NCBI RefSeq assembly: GCF_008386395.1
Contig: NZ_CP043761.1
Location: 5,642,001 to 5,706,000, forward strand
DNA length: 64,000 nt
Direction: 5' to 3'
Source of the DNA: Paenibacillus sp. 37
GTDB lineage: Bacteria > Bacillota > Bacilli > Paenibacillales > Paenibacillaceae
Position 1 is the stretch's first letter, and the number at the start of each line of letters is the position of its first letter. Made by a program: the position numbers and the translations under genes. A model generated the notes under the pieces. That model worked only from the letters and a program-made list of their open reading frames with translations. It did no database searches and was not told the DNA's origin. This document shows positions 17,600-26,596 of this stretch, in pieces.

Positions 17600-17783
17600 A
17601 TTAACCTGATACTCAGACTATACAGCCGATCTTTTTCCAGCAACCTTCATTTTTTGCATGGCTACGGCATGATGGTCGGAAAGCCCGCTATAACGCCATT
17701 TTCATAAGAAACTGAACATAACGTAGCAGGTAGAATTGCACATTTTTGCGGGTTTATCCTTCTTTGTATCAGGGTGAAAAAAC

Positions 17784-17814
17784 AAAAAAACGACATCCGC
17801 TAAAGCCGGATGCC
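17784..17814 (-). terminator. Terminator after the membrane AraC regulator
   Basis: A nine-pair stem (CGGCATCCG / CGGATGTCG on the minus strand, one mismatch) is followed by seven T. It separates the regulator gene from the ABC operon. Confidence 0.82.
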
Positions 17815-17840
17815 GGTCAGAAATGACAGACGATAAACGG

Positions 17841-20246
17841 TTATTGTCCAAACCATTGATCGCGATATTGACTCGGCGTAACTCCCTCCTGTTTCTTGAA
17901 AATCCGATTAAAATAACTGTGCTGATATCCCACAGCCGCCGCAACATCATTGATTTTCATCGTTGTCTCCCGTAACAATTGCTTCGCCGCCTCCATTCTC
18001 ACACGTGTCAGATAATCAATAAAATTGATGCCCGATACCTGTTTGAATGCCTTGCTCAGTGCATAGGGTGTCATCTGCTCCGCGTCAGCACAGTTTTCCA
18101 GCGAAATGTCGCTGCGGTAATGTGTATCGATGTACAACATCGTTCGTTCCACCACCAGTTTCAGCGGTTCCTGCGATCGTACCTCAACCTCTTGTATATA
18201 AGGTATGAATACCTCATTTATCATCCACTGTCTCATTTGTACAGGTTCACGAATACCTGATAAACGTTCATACATGTTGCAACCACCAAACAGCTTATAA
18301 GGTGTGACCCCCGTTTGCAACATCATGTGCTGAATACTGCCGAGTAATTGCAGCATCATCTGCTGCACCTGAAATTCGGTACTCCCCGTCCGCGTAATCT
18401 CACTCATGAATTGTTCCAGCACACGTTCAGCTTCGTCCTGCTTGCCCAGCCTAATCGCCTGTAGCAACTCACGTTCCAGTCCAAGCGGATAGGAAGCTGC
18501 TTCGTTTCTGCGGAAACACGCCTCATCCTCCAGATCGAGGATCTGACTTCCTTCCTCCACACTGCGATATGCCACGGCCTGTTCCATCTCCACGAATCGT
18601 CCAGGCAATTCCTGAAGTGAAGCTGCCGGGCGGCTGACCATCAAGGTCACCTTCATTTTGAGTGTTCGTCCAATGACCTCCACTAGCTCCTGTCCCCATA
18701 ACATCGCTTGTGACTTCACAGGTTCGTCCTGAGGAGCAATCACAAGCATGGCGGAAGACAGGTCATGAAAGTTCATGACACTGATCTGCCTGAAATAATT
18801 TTTCGCCACTTCTTGAGTAATATTCACTGCTGCAAAGGTAACTAATCCCGTGTCCTGGCTTCCAAATCTGCCTTGCAGCTGCTCGTACCCCGTAAAATAC
18901 ATCTGCACCAGCAAATACTGCTGGCCCTCCAGCTCAAATCCGAGATGACGCATGCGCTGCTGGAGATCCTGCTCGTTATAGGCATATAGATGTCCCTGCA
19001 CAAGTTGTAAGACAAAGCTGTCGCGCAGATGAGGAAGTTGCTCCTGCAACTGGCGATGTGCCGTTACACTGCGGGAGGTCAGTTCGTTCCACTGTTGCTC
19101 CAGCAGCTCAAACTCGTCCAGCTTCTCATCCGTTGGTGTAGTTTCGTTTCTACCAGGCGTAAGCAGGTGCAGCATCCGTGCTACAGGCGAATAGATGCGG
19201 CGGGAAGCAAACCAGGATAACAACAATCCCAGGATGAGACTGCCTGCACTCGCAATGACGATGATCTTGGATACCAGCTTGACGGGCGAAGTGACTGAGG
19301 TCAAAGGTGCTGCGGAGACGTACGTCCAGTCCGAATCAATCCGACTCAACGAGCCATACGAGACAGAATAGGTCTGATCCTCATATCGGAACAGGAATGA
19401 ACGGCTATCGGCATGCAGGGCCACTTCTTTTTTTAGCTGCTGTTCAAAAGCAGAAGTCTCCCCCGCCGTTCCCGGATTCCCGGTAACCAGTGTGTTGCCT
19501 TCCTGATCCATAAGGAACGTTAAACCTTCATCATATGGAGTAAGCGTTTTCAATAAACTGGCGACTTTCTCGTTATCCAACGTAATAATCAGTGCACCAA
19601 ACGGATTCATGCTCTCCCCCGGAATCTTATGTACAAGAACCAGTGCATTACCTGCATCCATATGCAGTAGACTGTCGTTGGTCGAAGGTTCGGTATCTCT
19701 GTTGAGGCTGGAAACCCAGTCTGTCCAGTACACGTGGTTCCCCATGGAAAGGTATCGATCATATGCTTGTACTTTGGCTTCATCGTTCAATTCGGTATAA
19801 TCCCGATTAAACAAGATTGGCTTCGGCTCCTGCAAATACAGCTGAGCTGACTTGATCAGCGGATGGGAACCTTGTAATACGTATAAGGTAGTCACAATCT
19901 CCTGCGTTTCATTGAAATAATACACAAAATCCAGTGTACGTAGTGCATTGCCAAACCTCGGTTCAAAAGCCCAATGGGATAAGTTCATCTCCAGATAAGC
20001 CAGCTGGTCGTCCACATTGCGTGCCCGGTTCTCGATCTGGTTCTGATGCATCTGATTGAACTCGGTTTCCATCCGGCCAACAACCTGTTGATACATGACG
20101 ATACCTGTGATTAGTCCGGGAATGCTGGCAATGAGTAAAATAAGCATCAGGCTGTTTCGATAAAATCGTCCTTTATGCCTTCCTGCCTTCAAATCGGATA
20201 AACACTTGAATCTGCCAAATATTCGATCGCTCCTAGTCGGTTCCAT
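17841..20246 (-). CDS. Membrane-bound AraC-family regulator (YesS/YtdP-like)
   Basis: Predicted 801-residue one-component regulator. A helix near 32-52 and a second near 330-350 flank an extracytoplasmic Cache-like sensor. A cytosolic middle part follows, and the C-terminal 100 residues form an AraC double helix-turn-helix (D-I-S-L-E-N-C-A-D first helix; I-N-D-V-A-A-A-V-G-Y then F-N-R-I-F-K-K second). Proteins of this type switch on adjacent Lpl/Yes sugar transport and pectin-fragment genes. AGGTGAGCAG precedes the ATG. It is upstream and co-directional with the ABC operon but has its own terminator. Confidence 0.87.
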   Translation of the reverse strand: MEPTRSDRIFGRFKCLSDLKAGRHKGRFYRNSLMLILLIASIPGLITGIVMYQQVVGRMETEFNQMHQNQIENRARNVDDQLAYLEMNLSHWAFEPRFGNALRTLDFVYYFNETQEIVTTLYVLQGSHPLIKSAQLYLQEPKPILFNRDYTELNDEAKVQAYDRYLSMGNHVYWTDWVSSLNRDTEPSTNDSLLHMDAGNALVLVHKIPGESMNPFGALIITLDNEKVASLLKTLTPYDEGLTFLMDQEGNTLVTGNPGTAGETSAFEQQLKKEVALHADSRSFLFRYEDQTYSVSYGSLSRIDSDWTYVSAAPLTSVTSPVKLVSKIIVIASAGSLILGLLLSWFASRRIYSPVARMLHLLTPGRNETTPTDEKLDEFELLEQQWNELTSRSVTAHRQLQEQLPHLRDSFVLQLVQGHLYAYNEQDLQQRMRHLGFELEGQQYLLVQMYFTGYEQLQGRFGSQDTGLVTFAAVNITQEVAKNYFRQISVMNFHDLSSAMLVIAPQDEPVKSQAMLWGQELVEVIGRTLKMKVTLMVSRPAASLQELPGRFVEMEQAVAYRSVEEGSQILDLEDEACFRRNEAASYPLGLERELLQAIRLGKQDEAERVLEQFMSEITRTGSTEFQVQQMMLQLLGSIQHMMLQTGVTPYKLFGGCNMYERLSGIREPVQMRQWMINEVFIPYIQEVEVRSQEPLKLVVERTMLYIDTHYRSDISLENCADAEQMTPYALSKAFKQVSGINFIDYLTRVRMEAAKQLLRETTMKINDVAAAVGYQHSYFNRIFKKQEGVTPSQYRDQWFGQ

Positions 20247-20461
20247 CGCTGCTCACCTGCCTGCTTGCATCGGGTCTGACTGTCATGGAAATTTCCTCAA
20301 CTCCCCTGAGAATATATGGATGAAATCCTTTTCTTGTATTATACGCACAATCTTCAGGTGAATGAAACGATCTGTAACCGATCATTTTTTTAACCAATGT
20401 TTTATTAACATGACAAAATGGATTACAATGAGATAAAGCAAACATGAAGGAGGCCTTTTTA

Positions 20462-21817
20462 ATGAAAGAACAGACTTATTTTGAACAAAATAGAGAAAAA
20501 CACCTGGCAGAACTGAATGAATGGTTGTCCATTCCGAGTATTTCCGCCATTTCAGCGCATAAAGAGGATGTTAATCGTGCAGCACAATGGGCAGCAGATG
20601 CGCTCACACGTGCAGGTATGGAGAACGTAGAGGTCATTCAAACGGCTGGACATCCGATTGTCTATGCAGATCACCTGCATGCACCCGGCAAACCGACGGC
20701 TCTGATCTATGGACACTATGATGTACAACCTGTTGATCCGCTTAACCTGTGGGAGACACCTCCTTTCGAACCTACCGTTCGTGATGGCAAGCTGTATGCT
20801 CGTGGTGCAACGGATGACAAAGGACAGATTTTCCTACATATCAAGGCAGTAGAAGCCATTCTCGCCGAAAACAAAGAACTGCCGGTTAACGTTAAGTTCT
20901 GCATCGAAGGCGAAGAGGAAATCTCCAGCCCGAACCTGCCCATCTATCTGAATGACAATACGGACAAGCTGCGTGCAGACATGGTACTGATCTCGGATAC
21001 ATCCCTGCTTGAAAAAGGAAAACCTGCGATCTCCACTGGCCTGCGTGGCCTATGCTCGCTTCACGTGGATCTGAACACAGCCAATACCGACTTGCACTCC
21101 GGTTCATTTGGTGGTGGTGTACCGAACGCACTGCACGCACTCGTATCCCTGCTCGCTTCGTTGCATGATGAGCAAGGCCGTGTAAGTGTAGATGGTTTCT
21201 ACGATGGAGTTCTGCCACTGTCTCCTGAGATGAGAGAAGAATTTGTGAAACAGGGCTTCAATGAAGAACAGCTTCGTCAAGACCTCGGACTGGAACAATT
21301 GTACGGCGAAGAAGGTTACTCGTTCGTGGAACGTGTTGGCGCTCGTCCAACATTGGAACTGAACGGTGTATGGGGCGGTTTCCAAGGTGAAGGCAGCAAA
21401 ACGGTTATTCCGAAGGAAGCTCATGCCAAAATCACCTGCCGCCTCGTGGCGGACCAAGATCCACAACATGTATTGGATCGTATCGAAGCACATCTGCGCG
21501 CTCACGTTCAACCGGGTGCAACGCTGCATGTGAAACAGATCGAAAAAGCTTTTGCTTTCAACACTGATCCTTCCAATCCAATTCTGCAAAAAGCAGCAGA
21601 TGCGTATGAGCACGTGTATGGCGTTCGTGCCCTCTTTACCAAAGATGGCGGCTCCATTCCGATTGTTGAGAAGCTCTCACGTGTACTCGAAATCCCTGCT
21701 GTCATGATGGGCTTTGGCTTGCCGGATGAGAATCTGCATGCTCCGAACGAGCACTTCAACCTGGAGAACTTTGATAAAGGGTTGTTGACGATTGTTCAGT
21801 TTTTGAAGAGTTTATAA
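20462..21817 (+). CDS. M20-family dipeptidase
   Basis: Predicted 451-residue cytosolic metallopeptidase. The metal-binding H in Y-G-H-Y-D-V-Q-P, the G-A-T-D-D-K-G-Q segment with a bridging Asp, the catalytic E-E pair in E-G-E-E-E-I, and the late H-A-P-N-E-H motif are all present, so it should be active with two zinc ions. The dimerisation insertion is complete. It resembles the CNDP-like dipeptidases annotated in many Firmicutes. I chose the ATG at 20462 because AAGGAGG lies 8 bases upstream; a further in-frame ATG at 20444 lacks a site. It is monocistronic. Confidence 0.88.
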   Translation: MKEQTYFEQNREKHLAELNEWLSIPSISAISAHKEDVNRAAQWAADALTRAGMENVEVIQTAGHPIVYADHLHAPGKPTALIYGHYDVQPVDPLNLWETPPFEPTVRDGKLYARGATDDKGQIFLHIKAVEAILAENKELPVNVKFCIEGEEEISSPNLPIYLNDNTDKLRADMVLISDTSLLEKGKPAISTGLRGLCSLHVDLNTANTDLHSGSFGGGVPNALHALVSLLASLHDEQGRVSVDGFYDGVLPLSPEMREEFVKQGFNEEQLRQDLGLEQLYGEEGYSFVERVGARPTLELNGVWGGFQGEGSKTVIPKEAHAKITCRLVADQDPQHVLDRIEAHLRAHVQPGATLHVKQIEKAFAFNTDPSNPILQKAADAYEHVYGVRALFTKDGGSIPIVEKLSRVLEIPAVMMGFGLPDENLHAPNEHFNLENFDKGLLTIVQFLKSL

Positions 21818-21894
21818 TAGTTGGGGCTCATCGTTCTAAAATAAGTGCTGGGGCAAGGTGCTGAGTGGACGTTCCGGTGCCGAATCGTTCTTTA

Positions 21895-22003
21895 GATCGC
21901 TGTTATCCCTGGATTTCCTTGATTCCCTTTCTAAAGGGAGAAATCCGGGGATAAAGGCGAACGCTCCGCTTCTTCAGAATCGATTTCGTCCCCTCCACTA
22001 CGT
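21895..22003. repeat. Hairpin intergenic repeat, family 1 copy A
   Basis: A 15-bp arm TTATCCCTGGATTTC (21903-21917) pairs with GAAATCCGGGGATAA (21940-21954); an inner CCCTTT/AAAGGG pair closes the loop. The element continues through GCGAACGCTCCGCTTCTTC and resembles the copy at 37050-37165 in both sequence and fold. Confidence 0.75.
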
Positions 22004-22068
22004 TGCAGCTCTCGCAGATTGATTTTAGGATTGATCCTAACTTTTTATATGGGTTAGGTAATAGGGAG

Positions 22069-22101
22069 AAAAAAAGAACGGCCTTCGGGTCGTTCTTTTT
22101 T
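22069..22101 (+). terminator. UUCG-loop terminator
   Basis: The stem GAACGGCC / GGTCGTTC with a TTCG tetraloop is flanked by A and T runs. It lies 250 bases beyond the dipeptidase stop. Confidence 0.8.
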
Positions 22102-22160
22102 GATTTGATTTCGTTTTTTTATTTGTTTTCTTGTGTTTTTGTTGCTTTGCTACTTTCGGG

Positions 22161-22230
22161 CTTTGGGGCTTTGGGGCTTTGGGGCTTTGGGGCTTTGGGG
22201 CTTTGGGGCTTTGGGGCTTTGGGGCTTTGG
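22161..22230 (+). repeat. Octanucleotide tandem array (CTTTGGGG)8.75
   Basis: Eight exact copies plus three quarters of CTTTGGGG. Each unit supplies a GGGG tract with a four-base CTTT spacer, an ideal pattern for stacked G-quadruplexes on the plus strand. The array is intergenic; the open frame through it (22003-22293) has no convincing start and encodes only G-F-G-A-L-G-L-W repeats. Confidence 0.95.
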
Positions 22231-22881
22231 CGAAGATGTAGTTTTTTTCAATGGCTACTTTTTATGAATGGAGACGATGGAGACTTAATTTAAATGGTTC
22301 AGTGTATTGGTGATAACAATATGGTGACTTATAGGCCGTTTCTTTGAATTTATTTTGTATCGATCATTGCGTACAACTTGCTTTATTATGGCTTCTTTAA
22401 AGGTATGGGTTTAACTTTGAAGGTTAGTGATTCACAAAATGATGGGCTACTGAACAGTTTTTCTTTTTTCTCGATAACTTCGTTATCGTTCTTCCTATGA
22501 TTGATTTTATAGACGGGGGCCAGGTTTTAATGGTTCAGTGTATTAGAGAGAACATACGCGCCGGTTTATCAGCTTTTTTAGATGGATTCGGTATCCCCTC
22601 ACTAGTTTTCAGCTTTTACTTTTACTTTTACTTTTGATTCTTTATGGTGAATGATTTTGATGAGGCCTAACTTCTGAAGGTTGTAATAGAGAAAGCACAA
22701 GCGGCCTTTAGGGATGTTGGTTTGTAACGGTTGATATCTAGAATATCCCCTGCTGAAGTCATGTTGCGGATGGTTTAACGAAGATGTTGATAGCTCAGGG
22801 GGATATCTGGTGGGAGGATCTTTTGGGGTTCTTACGTTTTGGCCTGGTTATGTTAATTGACTTCGCTACAGGAATTCTGCC

Positions 22882-22902
22882 AACAGGTGTTTACCTCCTG
22901 TT
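22882..22902. promoter_or_regulatory. Palindrome upstream of the TetR gene
   Basis: A 21-base imperfect palindrome (arms AACAGG and CCTGTT, 8 of 10 positions symmetric) lies 40 bases before the TetR start. It is a candidate autoregulatory operator or a 5'-UTR hairpin. Confidence 0.4.
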
Positions 22903-22942
22903 ATGCCCCGGCAAGCTAATCCAAAATGATGAGGTGAATGTT

Positions 22943-23518
22943 GTGTCTGCTTCTCACCTAACCAAACATGCGCTGGCTCACTCGCTTAAATCACTGATGG
23001 AGCATACTCCACTGAACAAGATTACGGTCAAACATCTGGTGGATCATTGCGGCGTGAACCGGCAAACCTTTTATTATCATTTTCAGGATATTTATGCGCT
23101 GCTTGGGTGGATCTATCAGACTGAAGCGGTGGAGAGTCTTATGGAGTACCGAAGCTACAGCACATGGACGGACGGATTCTATAAAATCTTTTGCTACATC
23201 GAGAACAACAAAACGTTCTGCTGCAACACACTCAACTCGCTCGGGCGTACCCACTTGGATTCATACCTCTATGAAGTAACCCATGATCTGATCATGGGTG
23301 TTATTGATGAACTGGCCTGCGGGATTAAAGTCCGTGGTGAAGACAAAGAGTTTGTCGCCAACTTCTATACCTTGGCTTTCACTGGGCTGATCATTCAATG
23401 GATGAGGGGCAACATGCAAGAACCGCCAAAACAGATTATTGAAAAGCTCAGTGAGCTGATCGAAGGCAATGTCCTGAGGGCACTGCACAGGTATGAGAAT
23501 AAGCTGCCATCCACTTAA
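22943..23518 (+). CDS. TetR-family regulator next to oleate hydratase
   Basis: Predicted 191-residue DNA-binding repressor. The N-terminal helix-turn-helix has the TetR pattern (I-T-V-K-H-L-V-D-H-C-G-V-N-R-Q-T-F-Y-Y-H-F at about 26-46); the C-terminal ligand domain resembles the DhaS-type TetR_C_8 group. I chose the GTG at 22943 because GAGGTG lies 6 bases upstream and the conserved domain begins right after it; the open frame reaches back to 22784 but that part is not TetR-like. It is 156 bases upstream of, and co-directional with, the oleate hydratase gene, its probable target. Confidence 0.85.
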   Translation: MSASHLTKHALAHSLKSLMEHTPLNKITVKHLVDHCGVNRQTFYYHFQDIYALLGWIYQTEAVESLMEYRSYSTWTDGFYKIFCYIENNKTFCCNTLNSLGRTHLDSYLYEVTHDLIMGVIDELACGIKVRGEDKEFVANFYTLAFTGLIIQWMRGNMQEPPKQIIEKLSELIEGNVLRALHRYENKLPST

Positions 23519-23564
23519 GGATACGCGGCTTTTTTCGCATGTGGTCTAAGCCTAGGTTTTAAGA

Positions 23565-23580
23565 CACTTTTCCAAAAGTG
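23565..23580. promoter_or_regulatory. Palindrome between TetR and oleate hydratase genes
   Basis: Perfect 7-bp arms CACTTTT and AAAAGTG with a two-base centre. A partial AGACACT copy follows at about 23592. It is a candidate operator for the adjacent TetR protein in the hydratase promoter. Confidence 0.5.
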
Positions 23581-23674
23581 ACCAAAAATTAGACACTCCC
23601 GTTCTTTTGATCATACCTTACGGAACCTGCAAGGTTTACATTAGGGATGTGATTACAGTAACTTTTGGAGGCGA

Positions 23675-25261
23675 ATGATCGTGAAGAAAGAACATGGTAA
23701 TAAACAGGTCTATTTTGTAGGCGGCGGCATTGCATCTTTGGCGGGTGCAGCTTATCTGGTCAGGGATTGTAGCTTTCCTGGAGAACACATTCACATTATC
23801 GAAGAAATGCCGATTCTCGGTGGTAGCAATGACGGCGCTGGTAATCCCGATCAAGGGTATATCATCCGTGGTGGACGGATGCTCAATGACGAGGCCTATG
23901 AGAATCTCTGGGAGTTGCTGGCTTCCATCCCTTCCATCGACCGTCCGGGCATATCTGTGCGACAGGAGATTACTGAATTTGACGATGCCAATCCCACACA
24001 TTCCAATGCGCGGCTCATCAACCGTGACGGCAAGGTCGAAGATGTGCTCTCCATGGGGTTTGATATGGCCGATCGTCTGGCAATGGGCAAGCTGATTATT
24101 ACTCCTGAAGACACGCTGGGGAAATTGCGAATCAACGACTGGTTTGGCCCTCACTTTTTCAAAACAAACTTCTGGTATATGTGGGCGACCACCTTCGCTT
24201 TCCAGCCTTGGCATAGCGCCGTGGAATTCAAAAGATACATGCTTCGCTTTTTTCACGAATTCCCAAGAATTCAAACGCTGGAAGGTGTCACCCGCACACC
24301 GTTCAACCAATATGACTCGATAATCCTGCCATTGCATAACTACCTGGAGCCGTTTGGCGTAGATTTCACGCTGAAATGTACGGTTACCGATCTGGATTTC
24401 AAAGACGGTGACGGCATTACGGTAAGTCGGATGCATGTGCGACGCGACGGTGTCGAGGAGGTCATTGACATTAACGAAGGCGATCTGGTCATTGTTACAA
24501 ACGGTTCGATGACCGAAGGAGCCGACCTCGGCTCCATGACTTCTGCACCGAAACTGAACGGCAAGGGCAGCTCATGGAAGCTGTGGGAGAACATTGCCGC
24601 CAAGAAACCGACGCTGGGTAATCCTTCTTCATTTAATGATCATGTGCATGAGTCCAAATGGGAATCGTTTACGGTTACCTTCCAGGATTCGGTTTTCTTT
24701 GACTTGATGGAGAAATTCACACGCAACCGGGCAGGTACCGGTGCTCTGGTTACGTTCAAGGATTCTAGCTGGTTCATGTCTGTCGTTCTAGCCTTTCAAC
24801 CGCACTTCCGCGGTCAGCCGGAGCATGTCAACGTATTCTGGGGATACGGATTATCCCCGGATAACGTGGGCGACTACGTGAAAAAAAGAATGTGTGATTG
24901 TACCGGGGAAGAGATCATGCAGGAGCTGATCGGCCATCTTCATTTCCAGGAACATCAAGAGGCGATCATGGCTACCGCCAACTGTATTCCTTGCATGATG
25001 CCCTACATCACTGCCCAATTCATGCCTAGACTGAACAGTGACAGACCGAAAGTTGTGCCTGAAGGCTCCACCAACCTGGCCTTTATTAGCCAATTCTGCG
25101 AGATTCCCGATGACGTGGTATTCACGGAAGAATATTCGGTCCGGGCAGCACGGATCGCCGTCTACACTCTTCTCGGAGAGAACCGTCCGATTGAGCCGAT
25201 CAACCAGTATCAGTATGATGTTCGGACGCTGTTCAGCAGTTTTGTGACTTCGTTTAGATAA
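23675..25261 (+). CDS. ohyA: Oleate hydratase
   Basis: Predicted 528-residue FAD enzyme that adds water to the cis-9 double bond of oleic and related unsaturated fatty acids to give 10-hydroxy acids; it is often a defence against toxic fatty acids. The FAD-binding G-G-G-I-A-S-L-A-G-A-A-Y is at about 13-24, followed by I-E-E-M-P-I-L-G-G-S and the R-G-G-R-M-L active-site segment. The start may be ATG 23675 or GTG 23681: GGAGG is 3 bases from the first and 9 from the second. It is somewhat shorter than the common 590-residue form. It is probably repressed by the TetR upstream. Confidence 0.92.
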   Translation: MIVKKEHGNKQVYFVGGGIASLAGAAYLVRDCSFPGEHIHIIEEMPILGGSNDGAGNPDQGYIIRGGRMLNDEAYENLWELLASIPSIDRPGISVRQEITEFDDANPTHSNARLINRDGKVEDVLSMGFDMADRLAMGKLIITPEDTLGKLRINDWFGPHFFKTNFWYMWATTFAFQPWHSAVEFKRYMLRFFHEFPRIQTLEGVTRTPFNQYDSIILPLHNYLEPFGVDFTLKCTVTDLDFKDGDGITVSRMHVRRDGVEEVIDINEGDLVIVTNGSMTEGADLGSMTSAPKLNGKGSSWKLWENIAAKKPTLGNPSSFNDHVHESKWESFTVTFQDSVFFDLMEKFTRNRAGTGALVTFKDSSWFMSVVLAFQPHFRGQPEHVNVFWGYGLSPDNVGDYVKKRMCDCTGEEIMQELIGHLHFQEHQEAIMATANCIPCMMPYITAQFMPRLNSDRPKVVPEGSTNLAFISQFCEIPDDVVFTEEYSVRAARIAVYTLLGENRPIEPINQYQYDVRTLFSSFVTSFR

Positions 25262-25520
25262 TTGCTTATATAGTGGATTCGGATATAGTATGAAGGAATG
25301 GTTGGATTGATCGGTGGATGGGAATAGATCTTTGGAGATATCTGTAGGATTCGGTGAGTAACTTTGTGCTCTTTAGGAAGCTTAGTTATCTTAATTGTAT
25401 TGATGTGCCAAGTTAGTATGTTATGAGTTACTACATGCGTTAGTTTCAGAAGCTTGCATCCCCGTTGAACGAGTCAATGAGTGAGTATGGTTGTTGCTGA
25501 ACTGAGGAGTCGTTGTATAA

Positions 25521-25566
25521 AAAATAGAGAGAGTTCCGTCAGCGATGACAGGACTCTCTTTCGTTT
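25521..25566. terminator. Bidirectional terminator
   Basis: AGAGAGTTCC-GTCA pairs with TGAC-A-GGACTCTCT. An A run precedes it and a T-rich tract follows. It probably ends oleate hydratase transcription. Confidence 0.72.
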
Positions 25567-25672
25567 AATCGTTTACTATCTAAGCCCGACACATAGCCTT
25601 CATCGGATTGCCAACTGTCGTCTAAAGAACCTCACAAGCCTTATTACTCGAAATTTCGCAGGTTTGAAAATC

Positions 25673-25765
25673 TAACGAATCGTAGACATCTTATTTGCGC
25701 TGTAGACATGTTTAAGTACCGAAATATCGCTAAATTGCATTAAATAGCGTGTCTGAGATTCGTTA
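25673..25765. repeat. Palindromic intergenic element
   Basis: TAACGAATC and GATTCGTTA are perfect terminal inverted repeats 93 bases apart. Inside them AGACA/TGTCT and TATTT/AAATA also pair in register, so the whole element can form one long hairpin. A further GATTCGTTAG lies at 25807-25816. Confidence 0.65.
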
Positions 25766-26061
25766 CATTTTCTATGACTGCAAAATCATTGGAATAAGGC
25801 TTCACAGATTCGTTAGCGCTACGCGACCTACATAGAAAAATACTTATGAGAATGGAATCGCAGTGATATGTTATTGTCGATATCCTAGTCCATTCTTTCT
25901 TGAAACTTAACTTATAACTCTCCCTAGTTACTCATGTATACTCTTGTGGTTGTTCTTGGTGTTTATTTTCATTTTTTCGTCGTCACTCATCGCTTATGAG
26001 AGCCACATATTATACTCTTCCTACTCACGCCGCTTATTACAGCCTACATATCACACTTCGC

Positions 26062-26433
26062 TTATGTCCGGAATGTTGTGAACTTCAGCATGTGCACAAG
26101 CTTGGATAAATGTGAAATCTCCTGCTGGACGCCAGACGTATCAGTCCCCGCCATGGCCTGATTCGCCCGCAGTGTTCTACGTGTGTTCAGCATACCCTCG
26201 ATCAGTTTCATGACTGTGTTTCGTCCACGATGATCGACAATCATATACTTTTTGCGTGCATCCAGCTCTACCCATACGATGTTGCTGAATGATGTGAACA
26301 GATGCCTGCGGTACAGCTCCATATCGGTCTCATTGTAATGCTCGCCATAAAAGGCATAATATCCGTGTATGTGCAACTTCTCCGCCAACACTGTGATGAA
26401 CGGATCATGTTCGAGCATAGCGTTACGTTCCAT
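26062..26433 (-). CDS. Uncharacterised 123-residue protein
   Basis: I do not recognise the family. The protein is soluble and mixed alpha/beta, with a hydrophobic core segment around S-N-I-V-W-V-E-L-D and basic residues toward the C-terminus (R-R-T-L-R-A-N-Q, then H-L-S-K-L-V-H-M-L-K). There is no signal peptide or membrane segment. The start at 26433 is well supported by GGAGGCG. It lies downstream of nagA in the same direction but 163 bases away, so separate transcription is possible. Confidence 0.6.
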   Translation of the reverse strand: MERNAMLEHDPFITVLAEKLHIHGYYAFYGEHYNETDMELYRRHLFTSFSNIVWVELDARKKYMIVDHRGRNTVMKLIEGMLNTRRTLRANQAMAGTDTSGVQQEISHLSKLVHMLKFTTFRT

Positions 26434-26596
26434 GTTTCACGCCTCCGTTATGCGTGATCCGCAGATCCCGTCTTTTTGAGATCTATTTTAACATATTGTG
26501 CAAGGTGTTGCCTCTACACAGATAAAAGCCAAGTTTTAACTCCGAAGACCGATGATCACAAATAAAAGTTATTAACATGATACTATTTTTCTAAAT

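Larger units (their letters stand above)
21818..22942. other. Gene-free, repeat-rich intergenic region
   Basis: No supportable gene. It holds a hairpin repeat (core 21895-22003), a terminator (22069-22101), an 8-bp tandem array (22161-22230), a 16-bp duplication (22293 and 22529), a short CGATAAC hairpin (22472-22488), a CTTTTA run (22613-22636) and a palindrome (22882-22902) before the TetR gene. Base use is T-rich and unlike the flanking genes. Confidence 0.7.
25262..26061. other. Gene-free intergenic region with hairpins
   Basis: No supportable gene. It contains a bidirectional terminator (25521-25566) and a palindromic element (25673-25816). The rest is AT-rich with no recognisable signal. 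Confidence 0.65.

Noticed and set aside
21104..21613. 169-residue frame antisense to the dipeptidase
   Set aside because: The dipeptidase has intact catalytic motifs and a ribosome site; this frame has neither.
22003..22293. 96-residue frame across the CTTTGGGG array
   Set aside because: No good start or ribosome site, and a terminator sits inside it; the repeat peptide is a product of the 8-bp unit.
22472..22488. CGATAAC-TTC-GTTATCG hairpin as a terminator
   Set aside because: The stem is short, and the T-rich tract precedes it rather than following it on either transcribed strand.
23636..24436. 266-residue frame antisense to oleate hydratase
   Set aside because: Shadow of a clear enzyme gene, no start signals.
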